Source of the DNA: Lachnospiraceae bacterium
GTDB taxonomy: Bacteria; Bacillota; Clostridia; Lachnospirales; Lachnospiraceae
Reading direction: 5' to 3'
Length of the DNA: 39,445 bases
NCBI GenBank assembly: GCA_017536965.1
Contig: JAFWCK010000151.1
Coordinates: 1 to 39,445 of the forward strand
This document shows positions 7,536 to 15,581 of this stretch, one piece after another; position 1 is the first letter of the stretch; every line of letters begins with the position of its first letter. The notes under the pieces are model-generated. The model saw only the letters and a list, made by a program, of their open reading frames with translations. It searched no databases and was not told the origin of the DNA. The position numbers and the translations under genes are program-made.

Positions 7536-8930
7536 ATGATTACTAAATACTTGAAGAACACACAACTATATAAGGTCATGTTCAGGATTGCGTGGCCGAT
7601 CGCCCTGCAGAGTCTGATCACGGTTGGCGTTAATCTAATGGACACGGTCATGCTCAGTCAGATGGGAGATGCACAGCTTTCCGCATCCTCTCTTGGAGGA
7701 AACTATTTTTCCCTCGTTATGGTCATGTGTATGGGATTGGGCATGGGATCGAGCGTTATGACTGCAAGGTATTATGGAATGGGTGATAACCATTCCCTAA
7801 AACAGACGGTCACGATCATGCTGCGTGCAGCGATTCTGCTCTGTCTGTTGTTTACCGCGATAACAGCAATCATCCCATTCACTATCATGCGCATTTATAC
7901 GCAAGAAGAATCTGTAGTCAGATATGGTGTCACCTATCTGCAGTGGATCCTGCCAACCTTTCTCATGACTGCCTTTACAACACCTCTTACAACGGTTCTC
8001 CGCAGTGTCAATCTTGTGAAAGTACCTCTGGTTTCTGCAATCATTGCTTTCTTTACCAACATTTTCTTTAACTGGATGTTTATCTTCGGAAAACTCGGAG
8101 CCCCTCGTATGGAGATTGCCGGTGCGGCGCTTGGCACCTCGATCGCCAGAGCATGTGAGTTTCTGATCATCGCGGGTTATTTCTTTTTTATTGATAAACG
8201 GATCGGATATCGGATCAAAAATCTTTTTATGCATGTTAAGGGGCTTGTAAGGGAATATATCAAGGTCAGCTTCCCTGTCCTTGTCAGCGATACTCTTCTG
8301 ACATTTGGCAATAATGCATTAGCCATTGTTATGGGACATATCGGCAGCACCTTTGTTGCGGCAAACTCTGTTTCCGCGGTCATCCTTCAGCTGGCTACTA
8401 TTTTTGGCCAGGCTGTGGCTAATTCAAGTGGAATCATTACGGGACAGACCCTCGGCCGCGGCGAAGTGGAAAGGGCTAAATTTGACGCTTATACGTTTGT
8501 GATCATCGGTATTATCATAGGGCTTTTTGCAGGCATTGTTATATTTGCGATCCGTGGACCGGTAGTTAACTATTACAATATTTCTGCAGAAGCAAAAGAA
8601 ATCGCAAATCAGATGCTGATCGCTATTTCTATTCTGATTATTTTCCAGATCATGAATTCCATCCTGACCAAGGGAGTGCTGCGTGCAGGTGGAGATACCA
8701 GATTCCTTATGGCCGGAGACATTCTGTTTCTCTGGATTCTTTCCATTCCGCTTGGAGCTCTTGCCGGACTTGTCTGGCATTGGCCTGCATTCTGGGTCTT
8801 CTTTATGCTGAAGATTGACCAGATCGTGAAATGTGTCTGGTGCCTCTTCCGACTGAAAAGCGGAAAATGGGTCAAATATATACGCCAGTCTGATGATGTG
8901 ATTGCAGAACAAAAAGCGCAGCATGAGTGA
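7536..8930 (+). CDS. MATE family efflux transporter
   Basis: This 464-residue protein has about twelve hydrophobic segments spread over its whole length and the MATE opening pattern: MFRIAWPIALQSLITVGVNLMDTVMLSQMG near residues 16-45, GLGMGSSVMTARYYG, and in the second half ANSSGIITGQTLGRGE. MATE proteins export drugs or metabolites in exchange for Na+ or H+. It has a short hydrophilic tail. The ribosome binding site is weak (GGACGGAT). It is divergent from the phzF-like unit; two TATAAT sequences upstream (7415 and 7466) lack good -35 partners. A second MATE gene in this window (34303-35673) is only distantly similar. Confidence 0.92.
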   Translation: MITKYLKNTQLYKVMFRIAWPIALQSLITVGVNLMDTVMLSQMGDAQLSASSLGGNYFSLVMVMCMGLGMGSSVMTARYYGMGDNHSLKQTVTIMLRAAILLCLLFTAITAIIPFTIMRIYTQEESVVRYGVTYLQWILPTFLMTAFTTPLTTVLRSVNLVKVPLVSAIIAFFTNIFFNWMFIFGKLGAPRMEIAGAALGTSIARACEFLIIAGYFFFIDKRIGYRIKNLFMHVKGLVREYIKVSFPVLVSDTLLTFGNNALAIVMGHIGSTFVAANSVSAVILQLATIFGQAVANSSGIITGQTLGRGEVERAKFDAYTFVIIGIIIGLFAGIVIFAIRGPVVNYYNISAEAKEIANQMLIAISILIIFQIMNSILTKGVLRAGGDTRFLMAGDILFLWILSIPLGALAGLVWHWPAFWVFFMLKIDQIVKCVWCLFRLKSGKWVKYIRQSDDVIAEQKAQHE

Positions 8931-8943
8931 AAAAAGCAGTATA

Positions 8944-8972
8944 TTGAACCTGCATTTATTTTCCGTTACAAT
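8944..8972 (+). promoter_or_regulatory. Promoter of the 986-residue surface protein gene
   Basis: TTGAAC (8944-8949), a 17-base spacer and TACAAT (8967-8972) give a good sigma-A promoter. The transcript would start near 8979, leaving a leader of about 35 bases with the AGGAG site at 9001. Confidence 0.65.
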
Positions 8973-9013
8973 TCATTTTAACATTAATAATAGCAGCGAA
9001 AGGAGCCGGGACA

Positions 9014-11974
9014 TTGAAAAAAATATTAAGAACTATCCTGATAAGTCTTCTTATTTTTAGTTTAATTATTCCATCCGTAACAGCTTTTGCAGAAGAAAGC
9101 CAGGCTACGGATGTCACGTTTGCGGAAGGTGTCGACACGCCTCTTATGGGGGAATACTCCGCTGTCTCACCAGAGCAGGTCAACAATGCGATCGCCGCCT
9201 ATGCCAAAGCGATCGGTGACCTCGCAAAGGACGTCAGCGACGTTTCGACATTAGAGGCCGTCATGCAGCGGCTGGGCGGTCTTACCTCCCTGGCCGGAGG
9301 CGGTATTGCAGTCCTCAAGATGATGGGGATCATCAAGGATCCGACCACCGCAATGCTCACAAAGATCCTGGGAGAAATCGTCAGCATCCAGCAGTCACTG
9401 GTCGTCATGGACCAGAAATTGGACGCACTTGCCCAGCAGCTGATCGATATTGCGGTCGACCAGAAAGAGATTGACAGGCAGAATACAGCGCGGCAGCTCC
9501 TTTCCTACTGGCGCGATTTCAAGCATAATTATGTTGAGCCGCTGCAGCTTTATGCAGAGGAGTACCAAGGCATCATCAATAATGCCCTCAAAAATTGGTG
9601 GGAAAGTGAATCCCATGATGGTATTCGGGTGCTCTATACCAATTACAAAGATGAGATCGTCCTGACCTATTCACGTTCCAGGTACGATGCAGGATTCCCG
9701 ACAACAGCAGACAATGGAGAAACCGTCTTTCCTGAATCCAGCTTCGGCCTGCCGGCAGAATACATGCCTCAGACCAGTCAGACTGAGTTTCATATCGATA
9801 CCTATGCAGAGGATTTCCGCCCATTGCTCGCAAGCGCATTTGTCAAAGCGGCTGACGACGGAAAGCTGGAAGCTTCCGACGCTTTCTATGAGGAATGGAA
9901 AAAACTGGATTCGGAAAGTAAGCTGGCTGCTGCAGCGGAGTATTCGGATGATTTTCTCAGTTCGATCATCTATCAGATCTCCTGCAAGACGATGTCCACA
10001 AATGAAAATAACCTGTGGGTCATCAATGTCATGAATGCTTATTCAAACTACTGCAACAACATTCTAGAGACTGACAGCGGGATCAATGCTTTGATCAATG
10101 TGCAGTATTATACACACGGTTTTGAAAAAGAGGTCCGGGAAGCCATTCTGGAGATCTGTGATTCCATGGTGGCAACAGCCGGGTATTATGGTACTTTTGC
10201 GCTCAATGTCGCTTCTCAGGACAGCATGCAGTCCCTTACGAACAAGCAGGCTCTGCAGCAGAAGTGGGTGGATACAGTTCTTCAGCTGGAGAATAAGAAA
10301 AAAACGTCTCTTACCGGTCATGACAATTTCTGTTATATTGCCGGAGGTCTCCTCAAATATGTCAAGCGCCAAGCGAGGTCGACTATAAATTACGTCTACT
10401 TGAATGGCCATGCTTTTAGAGGGTTTTCCTATACCCCATGGATCATTTCCGATTTTGGCGGAAACCCGAAAGAGCTTCCAGCCATTCTGAATGACGTCTC
10501 CTCCCTGGTTCTGTATCATCAGTTTCTTACCCAGGACAACGGGACCGGCAAGTTTCTGAAATATCTGAATTCATGCGATACTGGTACTCCGGAATCTGAT
10601 CCGGAAATCAAGTTAATGACCAACTACGTAGGTTCGCAGACCTTTGCGCTCTCCGACGGGCTGGTGATGAGCTCTGCCCCAGTCACCGGGAACTATTTCT
10701 CAGGCGATTTTTCAGGCAAGACTACCTACCGGATCAACGTTGGCAATCCGTCAAAAATAGAAAATCAGTACTTCCCTGTTCACGATATGCTTATTGTAAA
10801 TTATCTGGACCCGAATACCGGACAGCTTCAGGTAAATCAGATTGCTGCCGCAAGAGCCGCCTATGAAGAAGACCATTCATACTGGACCGAAGATGAACTG
10901 CACTTCTTCTGGAAGAACGCAACCTACAGCAATCGAATTATTTTTGATACAATCGAGCATTGGTACGGCGATGATGAAATGTGGACTAAAATCTGTCTGC
11001 TTACGATTCCAATACACTTTCTGTCCATTGAAACGGTAAAACTGGACAACTACCCTCAGGACAGTCCGCTTATAGCATTCGATCAAGCTTATATGGTGCC
11101 AGTGGAACCCGACACACCGGCAAGAGACTTCTCCGTTGCGAACTGGGATAATATTGATCTGCACAACCTGAATCTCTATCAGGATAAGCCGGAAATCTCG
11201 GATGAAAAAGTAGTTGAACAGATCGAACTGGAGATTCTCCGCGCGAAAATGGGAGGAAATGAAGTTACCCTCTCTGATGCAGAAAAAGCGGATCTGACAG
11301 AACAGATCAAAGCAATGATCCTGACGCTCCAGGCAGAAATGGAGGCTAATCAGTCTCTGTCCTACTCCAATGCATTTGGCATCAACGGAAATGAAGACGC
11401 TGTCACTAAGCTGGTAAATGCCGTGATTCCGGAAGGCGTCTCATTCTTTGACGGCAATACCAAAGTCATGCTTTCAAATACGAATGTATTTGCGAAGTAT
11501 CAGCCTTGGGTCGCGCTTCACTTTACAAACAAGGACGGTAAGATGGTTCCTGTCCTGAATCCGGGCTTTTATGTCACACCGTTCCTGGCCGTATGGGGTC
11601 CATACGAAGAAGAGTGCAATTTCTTCGAAATCAGCGGTGAAGTCATGCAGGCACTGGGACTTTCCATGGATGTGAAACTCTCCACTGTATCAGCTGGCAA
11701 AGAAAAGAAGCTGACCGTCATCCACTACGACAACGACAAAGACCTGAACAGACTCGATACTGTCAATGCAGACGTTCAGGGAAGCGGCTCCGACAAGTTT
11801 GTACAGCTTAAAGTAACAAGCTGCAGCCCGTTTGAACTGGCTCCGTTAGAACAGACTCCTGCGACCGGAGATAACAGCAACATGACTCTCTGGATCATTC
11901 TGATGACTGGTGCAGCTGTAATCATTGCAGTCGCTGTGATCCTGCTTGCTGTTAAACGTAGAAAGGTAAAGTGA
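9014..11974 (+). CDS. Secreted, sortase-anchored surface protein of unknown function
   Basis: The start is a TTG, supported by AGGAG eight bases upstream and by the signal peptide that begins there (MKKILRTILISLLIFSLI, cleavage likely after AFA near residue 26). The C terminus has a wall-sorting signal: TPATG at 948-952 in place of LPXTG, about 20 hydrophobic residues, and RRK. The N-terminal third is mostly helical: a glycine-rich hydrophobic stretch (LGGLTSLAGGGIAVLKMMGI, about 75-95) is followed by a long amphipathic helix (ILGEIVSIQQSLVVMDQ and LDALAQQLIDIAVDQKE), an arrangement seen in helical pore-forming toxins and related helical-bundle proteins. The rest contains many aromatic and acidic residues and no family I recognise. 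Its own promoter and terminator make it a single-gene unit. The function is unknown; the toxin comparison is only structural inference. Confidence 0.9.
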   Translation: MKKILRTILISLLIFSLIIPSVTAFAEESQATDVTFAEGVDTPLMGEYSAVSPEQVNNAIAAYAKAIGDLAKDVSDVSTLEAVMQRLGGLTSLAGGGIAVLKMMGIIKDPTTAMLTKILGEIVSIQQSLVVMDQKLDALAQQLIDIAVDQKEIDRQNTARQLLSYWRDFKHNYVEPLQLYAEEYQGIINNALKNWWESESHDGIRVLYTNYKDEIVLTYSRSRYDAGFPTTADNGETVFPESSFGLPAEYMPQTSQTEFHIDTYAEDFRPLLASAFVKAADDGKLEASDAFYEEWKKLDSESKLAAAAEYSDDFLSSIIYQISCKTMSTNENNLWVINVMNAYSNYCNNILETDSGINALINVQYYTHGFEKEVREAILEICDSMVATAGYYGTFALNVASQDSMQSLTNKQALQQKWVDTVLQLENKKKTSLTGHDNFCYIAGGLLKYVKRQARSTINYVYLNGHAFRGFSYTPWIISDFGGNPKELPAILNDVSSLVLYHQFLTQDNGTGKFLKYLNSCDTGTPESDPEIKLMTNYVGSQTFALSDGLVMSSAPVTGNYFSGDFSGKTTYRINVGNPSKIENQYFPVHDMLIVNYLDPNTGQLQVNQIAAARAAYEEDHSYWTEDELHFFWKNATYSNRIIFDTIEHWYGDDEMWTKICLLTIPIHFLSIETVKLDNYPQDSPLIAFDQAYMVPVEPDTPARDFSVANWDNIDLHNLNLYQDKPEISDEKVVEQIELEILRAKMGGNEVTLSDAEKADLTEQIKAMILTLQAEMEANQSLSYSNAFGINGNEDAVTKLVNAVIPEGVSFFDGNTKVMLSNTNVFAKYQPWVALHFTNKDGKMVPVLNPGFYVTPFLAVWGPYEEECNFFEISGEVMQALGLSMDVKLSTVSAGKEKKLTVIHYDNDKDLNRLDTVNADVQGSGSDKFVQLKVTSCSPFELAPLEQTPATGDNSNMTLWIILMTGAAVIIAVAVILLAVKRRKVK

Positions 11975-11977
11975 ATT

Positions 11978-12031
11978 TGCTTCTTGTTTGAATCCTTTTC
12001 TTGAAATTAAGAAGGTCCCACTGGGACCTTC
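11978..12031 (+). repeat. Degenerate copy of the tRNA-Ser-side repeat
   Basis: From 11978 the bases TGCTTCTTGTTTGAATCC, then CTTGAAATTAA and AAGGTCCCACTGGGACCTT, line up with 12292-12356, which reads TGCTCCTTGTTCGAATCC, CTTGAACTTAA and AAGGTCCCACAGGGACCTT. The copy here is shorter by several bases before the hairpin. The shared GTTCGAATCC resembles a tRNA T-arm. Confidence 0.7.
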
Positions 12032-12037
12032 TTTTTT
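12009..12037 (+). terminator. Terminator after the surface protein gene
   Basis: GAAGGTCCC and GGGACCTTC pair over nine bases (eleven with the flanking AA/TT) around the loop ACT and are followed by six T. It is a strong intrinsic terminator on the plus strand. Confidence 0.88.
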
Positions 12038-12045
12038 GTGCATAA

Positions 12046-12167
12046 AATTATTCTTCCTGAACAAATAATTGCTGTGGAGAATAATGGACTTCAGTCGCTT
12101 TGTGCAAGAATAATTTTTATCAGAAAAATTATTCTTGCATGAGCAAAAGTCCCTGAGGAGAATAATT
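12046..12167. mobile_element. MITE-like nested palindromic element
   Basis: The ends AATTATTCTTCCT (12046-12058) and AGGAGAATAATT (12156-12167) are imperfect terminal inverted repeats. Inside is a perfect 16-base stem, TGCAAGAATAATTTTT (12103-12118) with its complement (12124-12139), and an outer stem GGACTT/AAGTCC (12087 and 12146). AGAATAAT or its complement occurs five times. It has no coding capacity. It may be a small non-autonomous element or a regulatory palindrome; no target duplication is obvious. Confidence 0.5.
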
Positions 12168-12184
12168 AACATCCAGGATAATGA

Positions 12185-12210
12185 AAACGAGCACCATACG
12201 GTGCTCGTTT
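12185..12210. terminator. Hairpin after the tRNA-Ser-like element
   Basis: AAACGAGCACC and GGTGCTCGTTT pair perfectly over eleven bases around ATAC. On the minus strand it is followed by TTTTCATT, so it could terminate transcripts that read past tRNA-Ser and the adjacent element. Confidence 0.6.
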
Positions 12211-12230
12211 CAGCGGAGGAGGAGGGATTC
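12208..12230. repeat. Second copy of the tRNA-Ser 3' end
   Basis: The 23 bases TTTCAGCGGAGGAGG plus AGGGATTC are identical to 12360-12382, which holds the 3' end of tRNA-Ser (acceptor, part of the T arm) and a few bases beyond it. Both copies stand directly beside a hairpin. This is the pattern left by integration at a tRNA 3' end or by local duplication. Confidence 0.85.
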
Positions 12231-12314
12231 CCACCGGCGGCTCTGCCGCCTTTCAGGCCTCGTCGCTCGCTTCGCGCTTGCGCGCTCGCTCTGCTCCTTG
12301 TTCGAATCCCTCCC
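12221..12314 (-). other. Hairpin-dense element with a tRNA 3'-end mimic
   Basis: In the minus direction GGAGGGATTC (12305-12314) pairs with GAATCCCTCC (12221-12230), closing a roughly 75-base interior that contains further hairpins: GCGC-rich repeats at 12260-12290, GCCT/AGGC near 12252-12260 and GGCGGC-AGA-GCCGCC at 12236-12250. Its 3' end equals the tRNA-Ser 3' end, and the following hairpin could terminate it. It could be a structured RNA, a tRNA-derived repeat or an integration scar; no protein is supported. I see no gene in 11975-12365. Confidence 0.5.
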
Positions 12315-12326
12315 TTGAACTTAACT

Positions 12327-12363
12327 GAAAAAGACAAGGTCCCACAGGGACCTTGTCTTTTTC
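12327..12363. terminator. Bidirectional terminator downstream of tRNA-Ser
   Basis: GAAAAAGACAAGGTCCC and its exact complement (17 base pairs) surround the loop ACA, with A-rich and T-rich arm ends on both sides. It lies three bases past tRNA-Ser and very likely ends that transcript; its core is the same as that of the terminator at 12009. Confidence 0.85.
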
Positions 12364-12365
12364 AG

Positions 12366-12451
12366 CGGAGGAGGAGGGATTCGAACCCCCGTGCCCTTGC
12401 GGACAAACGGTTTTCAAGACCGCCTCGTTATGACCACTTCGATACTCCTCC
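12366..12451 (-). tRNA. tRNA-Ser(TGA)
   Basis: The 86-base gene has acceptor GGAGGAG/CTCCTCC, discriminator G, an anticodon loop CTTGAAA giving anticodon TGA, the long variable arm typical of tRNA-Ser (TTGTCCGCAAGGGCAC) and a T loop TTCGAAT. CCA is not encoded. Its 3' end is duplicated at 12208-12230. Confidence 0.95.
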
Positions 12452-12482
12452 AAGTATGTCCACGTCTCTAGACGCACGTTGT

Positions 12483-12511
12483 ATTCTATCATCAAAGCCT
12501 TGCTTTTGCAA
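12483..12511 (-). promoter_or_regulatory. Promoter of tRNA-Ser inside the end of ispD
   Basis: TTGCAA (12506-12511), 17 bases and TAGAAT (12483-12488) on the minus strand. It overlaps the last codons of ispD, so tRNA-Ser can be transcribed on its own as well as from the operon. Confidence 0.55.
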
Positions 12512-13193
12512 CTTCCAAATCTTCGGCTGTTGTGATTTTAATATTCTCGTAAAAGGCTTCGATCAGCTTCACTTTTTTCTCCGGGAATGCCCGCTCATAG
12601 ACCATGGCATCATCCGTGATCATCACGTTATCCCGGCTGGCATCTGCGAACAATCTCCGGTAAGCTTCCAGGATCTCTCCATAGTAAAAACCCTGCGGCG
12701 TCTGGATCTGCCAGGTGTTTGCCCTCACTGTCGTTTCCCGTACAAACCCATCTGCATCGGAGATCTTGATCGTATCCTTGACCGGAACAGCCGCTATCGC
12801 AGCACCAAACTCTTTAACACCGTCAGCGATCTTTGCAATCAGATCTGCTGTCACAAACGGACGCGCGCCATCCTGGATCAGGATAATATCATCCGCTTTT
12901 GCAACATCAGACAGATCATCCAGCGCATGAAAGACAGACACATGCCGCTCTGCTCCGCCCTCGCAGACACGGATGACTTTGTTCAGGCGATACTTGTCCA
13001 CGATGTCCGAAACCACATACTGCATCCAGTCTTTGGATACTGCCACAGAAACGCCGTTCACGCAGGATGTCTCAAAGGCTTCCAGTGTATAATATAAGAG
13101 CGGCTTATCGTTTACGGTCAGATACTGTTTTGGGATATTACTCCCCATCCGGCTGCCGCTGCCACCTGCTGCCACGATTGCATAAACACTCAT
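12492..13193 (-). CDS. ispD: 2-C-methyl-D-erythritol 4-phosphate cytidylyltransferase
   Basis: The 233-residue enzyme joins CTP and MEP to give CDP-ME, the third step of the non-mevalonate isoprenoid pathway. Signature features are the nucleotide-binding start [13 protein letters not shown] (residues 6-18), PKQYL at about 22-26, IQDGARPFV around 107-115 and [11 protein letters not shown] in the second half, all typical of IspD. Length fits the family. The ATG overlaps the tsaD stop by four bases (ATGA), making it the last protein gene of the long operon that starts at prfB. The partner ispF is not adjacent. Confidence 0.95.
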   Translation of the reverse strand: MSVYAIVAAGGSGSRMGSNIPKQYLTVNDKPLLYYTLEAFETSCVNGVSVAVSKDWMQYVVSDIVDKYRLNKVIRVCEGGAERHVSVFHALDDLSDVAKADDIILIQDGARPFVTADLIAKIADGVKEFGAAIAAVPVKDTIKISDADGFVRETTVRANTWQIQTPQGFYYGEILEAYRRLFADASRDNVMITDDAMVYERAFPEKKVKLIEAFYENIKITTAEDLEVAKARL

Positions 13194-14236
13194 TCTAACT
13201 TCAACCCAGGAACAGCGTTCAGATCCAGTCCGTCACGCTTCCCGTTCAAATACTCATAATACCCGGCCGCACCGATCATCGCTGCGTTGTCCGTGCAAAG
13301 GATCGGCTTTGGGCAATAAAACGTGCCGCCCTTGCTCTCCACTACTTCTTTCAAAGCAGCGCGCAGCGTCTGGTTGCTGGCCACACCGCCGGCCATGGCA
13401 AATTTATCCATCTGGAACTCATCCATCGCCATCACGACGCGCTCACACATGCTGTCGATCACCGACTGCTGGAACGAAGCTGCCACATCATTGCGGAATT
13501 TATCATCGATCTCCATCCCTTTCATCTTGTAGGAATTGATGGTATTGAGGACGGCAGATTTCACACCGCTGAAACTGAAATCATACGGGTTTTCATCTAT
13601 CTTAGCCCGCGGGAATTCAAACGCGTGTGGATTACCGTCATGTGCGGCTTTCTCCACCTTCGGTCCGCCCGGATAGCCCAGCCCTATCGCACGGGCAATT
13701 TTATCATATGCCTCGCCTGCTGCATCATCCCTGGTCCGTCCAATGACGGTGTAATGCGTATGATCATCCACACGCACCAGGTGTGTATGCCCGCCGGATG
13801 CCACTAAACACAAGAATGGCGGCTCCAGTTCCGGATACTCAATATAATTTGCGCAGACATGCCCCTTGATATGATGCACGCCGATCAGCGGAAGATGCTT
13901 TGCATAGGCGATCGCTTTTGCCTCTGCCACACCAACCAGCAGCGCGCCCACAAGACCCGGTCCGTAAGTAACGGCCACAGCATCGATGGTATCCAGCGTC
14001 TGACCCGCATCGGATAATGCCTTGCGGATCACCTGGTTGATCTTTTCGATATGCTTGCGGGAAGCGATCTCCGGAACCACACCACCGTAAATGGTGTGCA
14101 GATCGATCTGCGAATAAATGACATTGGAAAGGACCTGCCGTCCGTTCACCGTCACCGCAGCTGCTGTCTCATCGCAAGAAGATTCAATTGATAATATGAC
14201 TGTCTGTTCCATTTTCTGCGTTTTCTTCATCATCAA
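13190..14236 (-). CDS. tsaD: tRNA N6-adenosine threonylcarbamoyltransferase
   Basis: TsaD transfers the threonylcarbamoyl group to A37 of tRNAs that read ANN codons, together with TsaB and TsaE, both encoded just upstream. Visible motifs are [13 protein letters not shown] at about 16-28, H122 and H126 of the metal-binding [27 protein letters not shown] and [10 protein letters not shown]. The length (348 from the first ATG) is usual. Two starts are possible: 14236, overlapping rnz by 53 bases, or the ATG at 14212 that begins [12 protein letters not shown] and overlaps less. Neither has a good ribosome binding site, so the shorter form is quite possible. Confidence 0.95.
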   Translation of the reverse strand: MMMKKTQKMEQTVILSIESSCDETAAAVTVNGRQVLSNVIYSQIDLHTIYGGVVPEIASRKHIEKINQVIRKALSDAGQTLDTIDAVAVTYGPGLVGALLVGVAEAKAIAYAKHLPLIGVHHIKGHVCANYIEYPELEPPFLCLVASGGHTHLVRVDDHTHYTVIGRTRDDAAGEAYDKIARAIGLGYPGGPKVEKAAHDGNPHAFEFPRAKIDENPYDFSFSGVKSAVLNTINSYKMKGMEIDDKFRNDVAASFQQSVIDSMCERVVMAMDEFQMDKFAMAGGVASNQTLRAALKEVVESKGGTFYCPKPILCTDNAAMIGAAGYYEYLNGKRDGLDLNAVPGLKLE

Positions 14237-15134
14237 ACTTTAAGTCTATACTCATCAGATCCTTGCCGGCTTCCACACGGTCAAAGATCTTTCTGGTTTC
14301 TTCCATATATTCGTCCGGCTTGATCAGCGACGGGCTGTAATGTGTCAGCCACATGCGCGCCGGCTGTGCCTTGGCGCCAAGTTCAGCAGCTTCCGAAAAC
14401 ATCATATGACGTTTTTCCACTGCATCTTCCTGTTTTGCCGGATCTCCGTACATGCCTTCACAGATAAAGAGGTCTGCGTCTTTTGCGGCATCTGCGATCT
14501 GCTCTACCGGCCGGGTATCCGTACAGTAAGTGACTTTCAATCCCTTGCGTTCCGGTCCCATCACCATATCCGGCGTGATCGTCACACCGTTATACTCTAC
14601 TTCTTCACCTTTCTGCAGCACACCCCAAAGCTGTACCGGCAGCTGCAGTGCCTGTGCCCGTTCCACATCAAACTTGCCCGGGCGGTCGATCAGGATGTTA
14701 TAGCCATAGCAGGTCACGCGGTGTTTTACTTTGAATGCTTCAATCCGGAAGCTGTCAAACCAGAGTTCCTGGAAGTCATCTTCCAGCTCAATGTAATTAA
14801 TATAGAATGGGAGTTCCGGCGCGATCACACGCAGAGAATCCACTACTTTTCTAATCCCGCGCGGACCAACCATATTCACCGGTTCTGTCCGGTCGGAATT
14901 GCCCATAGTCAGAAGCAGTCCCGGCAGTCCGCCGATATGATCTCCATGGTAATGGGTAAAAAGAATCAGATCGATCGACTTGAAGGACCATCCCTTTTTC
15001 TTGATGGCTACCTGCGTGGCTTCTCCACAGTCGATCAGGATATTGGATCCATTGAAACGAGCCATCAGCGACGTCAGATGACGGCGTGGCAGTGGCATCA
15101 TTCCTCCGGTTCCCAATAAGCAAATATCCAGCAT
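14184..15134 (-). CDS. rnz: Ribonuclease Z
   Basis: RNase Z cuts the 3' trailer from tRNA precursors that lack encoded CCA, fitting the tRNA genes of this window, none of which encode CCA. The 316-residue protein has the metallo-beta-lactamase signature H61-Y-H63-G-D65-H66, preceded by the [16 protein letters not shown] strand-loop, then [12 protein letters not shown] and the C-terminal TYCTDTRP and LTHYSPSL histidine regions. An acidic C terminus (about 305-316) extends past the core. It stands between rimI (five bases upstream) and tsaD (overlapping), so tRNA maturation and tRNA modification are co-expressed. Confidence 0.92.
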   Translation of the reverse strand: MLDICLLGTGGMMPLPRRHLTSLMARFNGSNILIDCGEATQVAIKKKGWSFKSIDLILFTHYHGDHIGGLPGLLLTMGNSDRTEPVNMVGPRGIRKVVDSLRVIAPELPFYINYIELEDDFQELWFDSFRIEAFKVKHRVTCYGYNILIDRPGKFDVERAQALQLPVQLWGVLQKGEEVEYNGVTITPDMVMGPERKGLKVTYCTDTRPVEQIADAAKDADLFICEGMYGDPAKQEDAVEKRHMMFSEAAELGAKAQPARMWLTHYSPSLIKPDEYMEETRKIFDRVEAGKDLMSIDLKFDDEENAENGTDSHIIN

Positions 15135-15139
15135 AAAAA

Positions 15140-15580
15140 CTATAATTCCTTTAAATATAAAATCGCATCTTCTGCCGGCTTGCTGTAAAAGCCTTTCCTC
15201 CGGCCGATTTTTGCGAACCCTTCTTTTTCATACAGGCAGATGGCTGCCTCATTGCTCTCCCGCACTTCCAGATGAATGCTGGAAACGCCTCTTGCAGCTG
15301 CCTTTTCGTAAGCGATGTCCAAGAGCTCTGTAGCGATCCCCATTTCGCGACATTTGTCATGTACGGCGATGCTGACCAGATTGCCTTCGTCCAGGATGCA
15401 TAAAATGGCGATGTATCCGACTACTTCCTGTCCGCTTCTGGCTACCACAAAAATGGTATTGCCTTTTTCCGCATAGGTCGCGATGCTGCTCTCACTCCAC
15501 GGCTGCCCAAAGTATTCCTGTTCCATCCGCGAGATCGCAGCAATATCATCGTAGCTCAGTTCATAGTAACTTATTTCCAC
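15140..15580 (-). CDS. rimI: RimI-type N-acetyltransferase
   Basis: At 146 residues this is a single GNAT domain: the acetyl-CoA-binding region reads VSIAVHDKCREMGIATELLDIA (about 91-112), followed by IHLEVRESNEAAICLYEKEGF, the classic RimI segment. RimI acetylates the N-terminal alanine of ribosomal protein S18 and is often fused or adjacent to TsaB or TsaD, as here. The start is a GTG one base after the tsaB stop; the nearest ATG is out of frame. GAGAGG upstream can serve as the ribosome binding site. Substrate by analogy only. Confidence 0.9.
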   Translation of the reverse strand: MEISYYELSYDDIAAISRMEQEYFGQPWSESSIATYAEKGNTIFVVARSGQEVVGYIAILCILDEGNLVSIAVHDKCREMGIATELLDIAYEKAAARGVSSIHLEVRESNEAAICLYEKEGFAKIGRRKGFYSKPAEDAILYLKEL

Positions 15581-15581
15581 G

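Noticed and set aside
12253-12495. Open frame on the minus strand over tRNA-Ser
   Set aside because: Its product is just translated tRNA (GGSNPSSSAE) and terminator sequence.
12135-13097. Long open frame on the plus strand (320 codons)
   Set aside because: It crosses the tRNA-Ser region and runs antisense to ispD; its first part is made of repeats and hairpins, and no ribosome binding site or protein family is seen.
14340-15119. Long frame antisense to rnz
   Set aside because: Shadow of rnz; no family resemblance.
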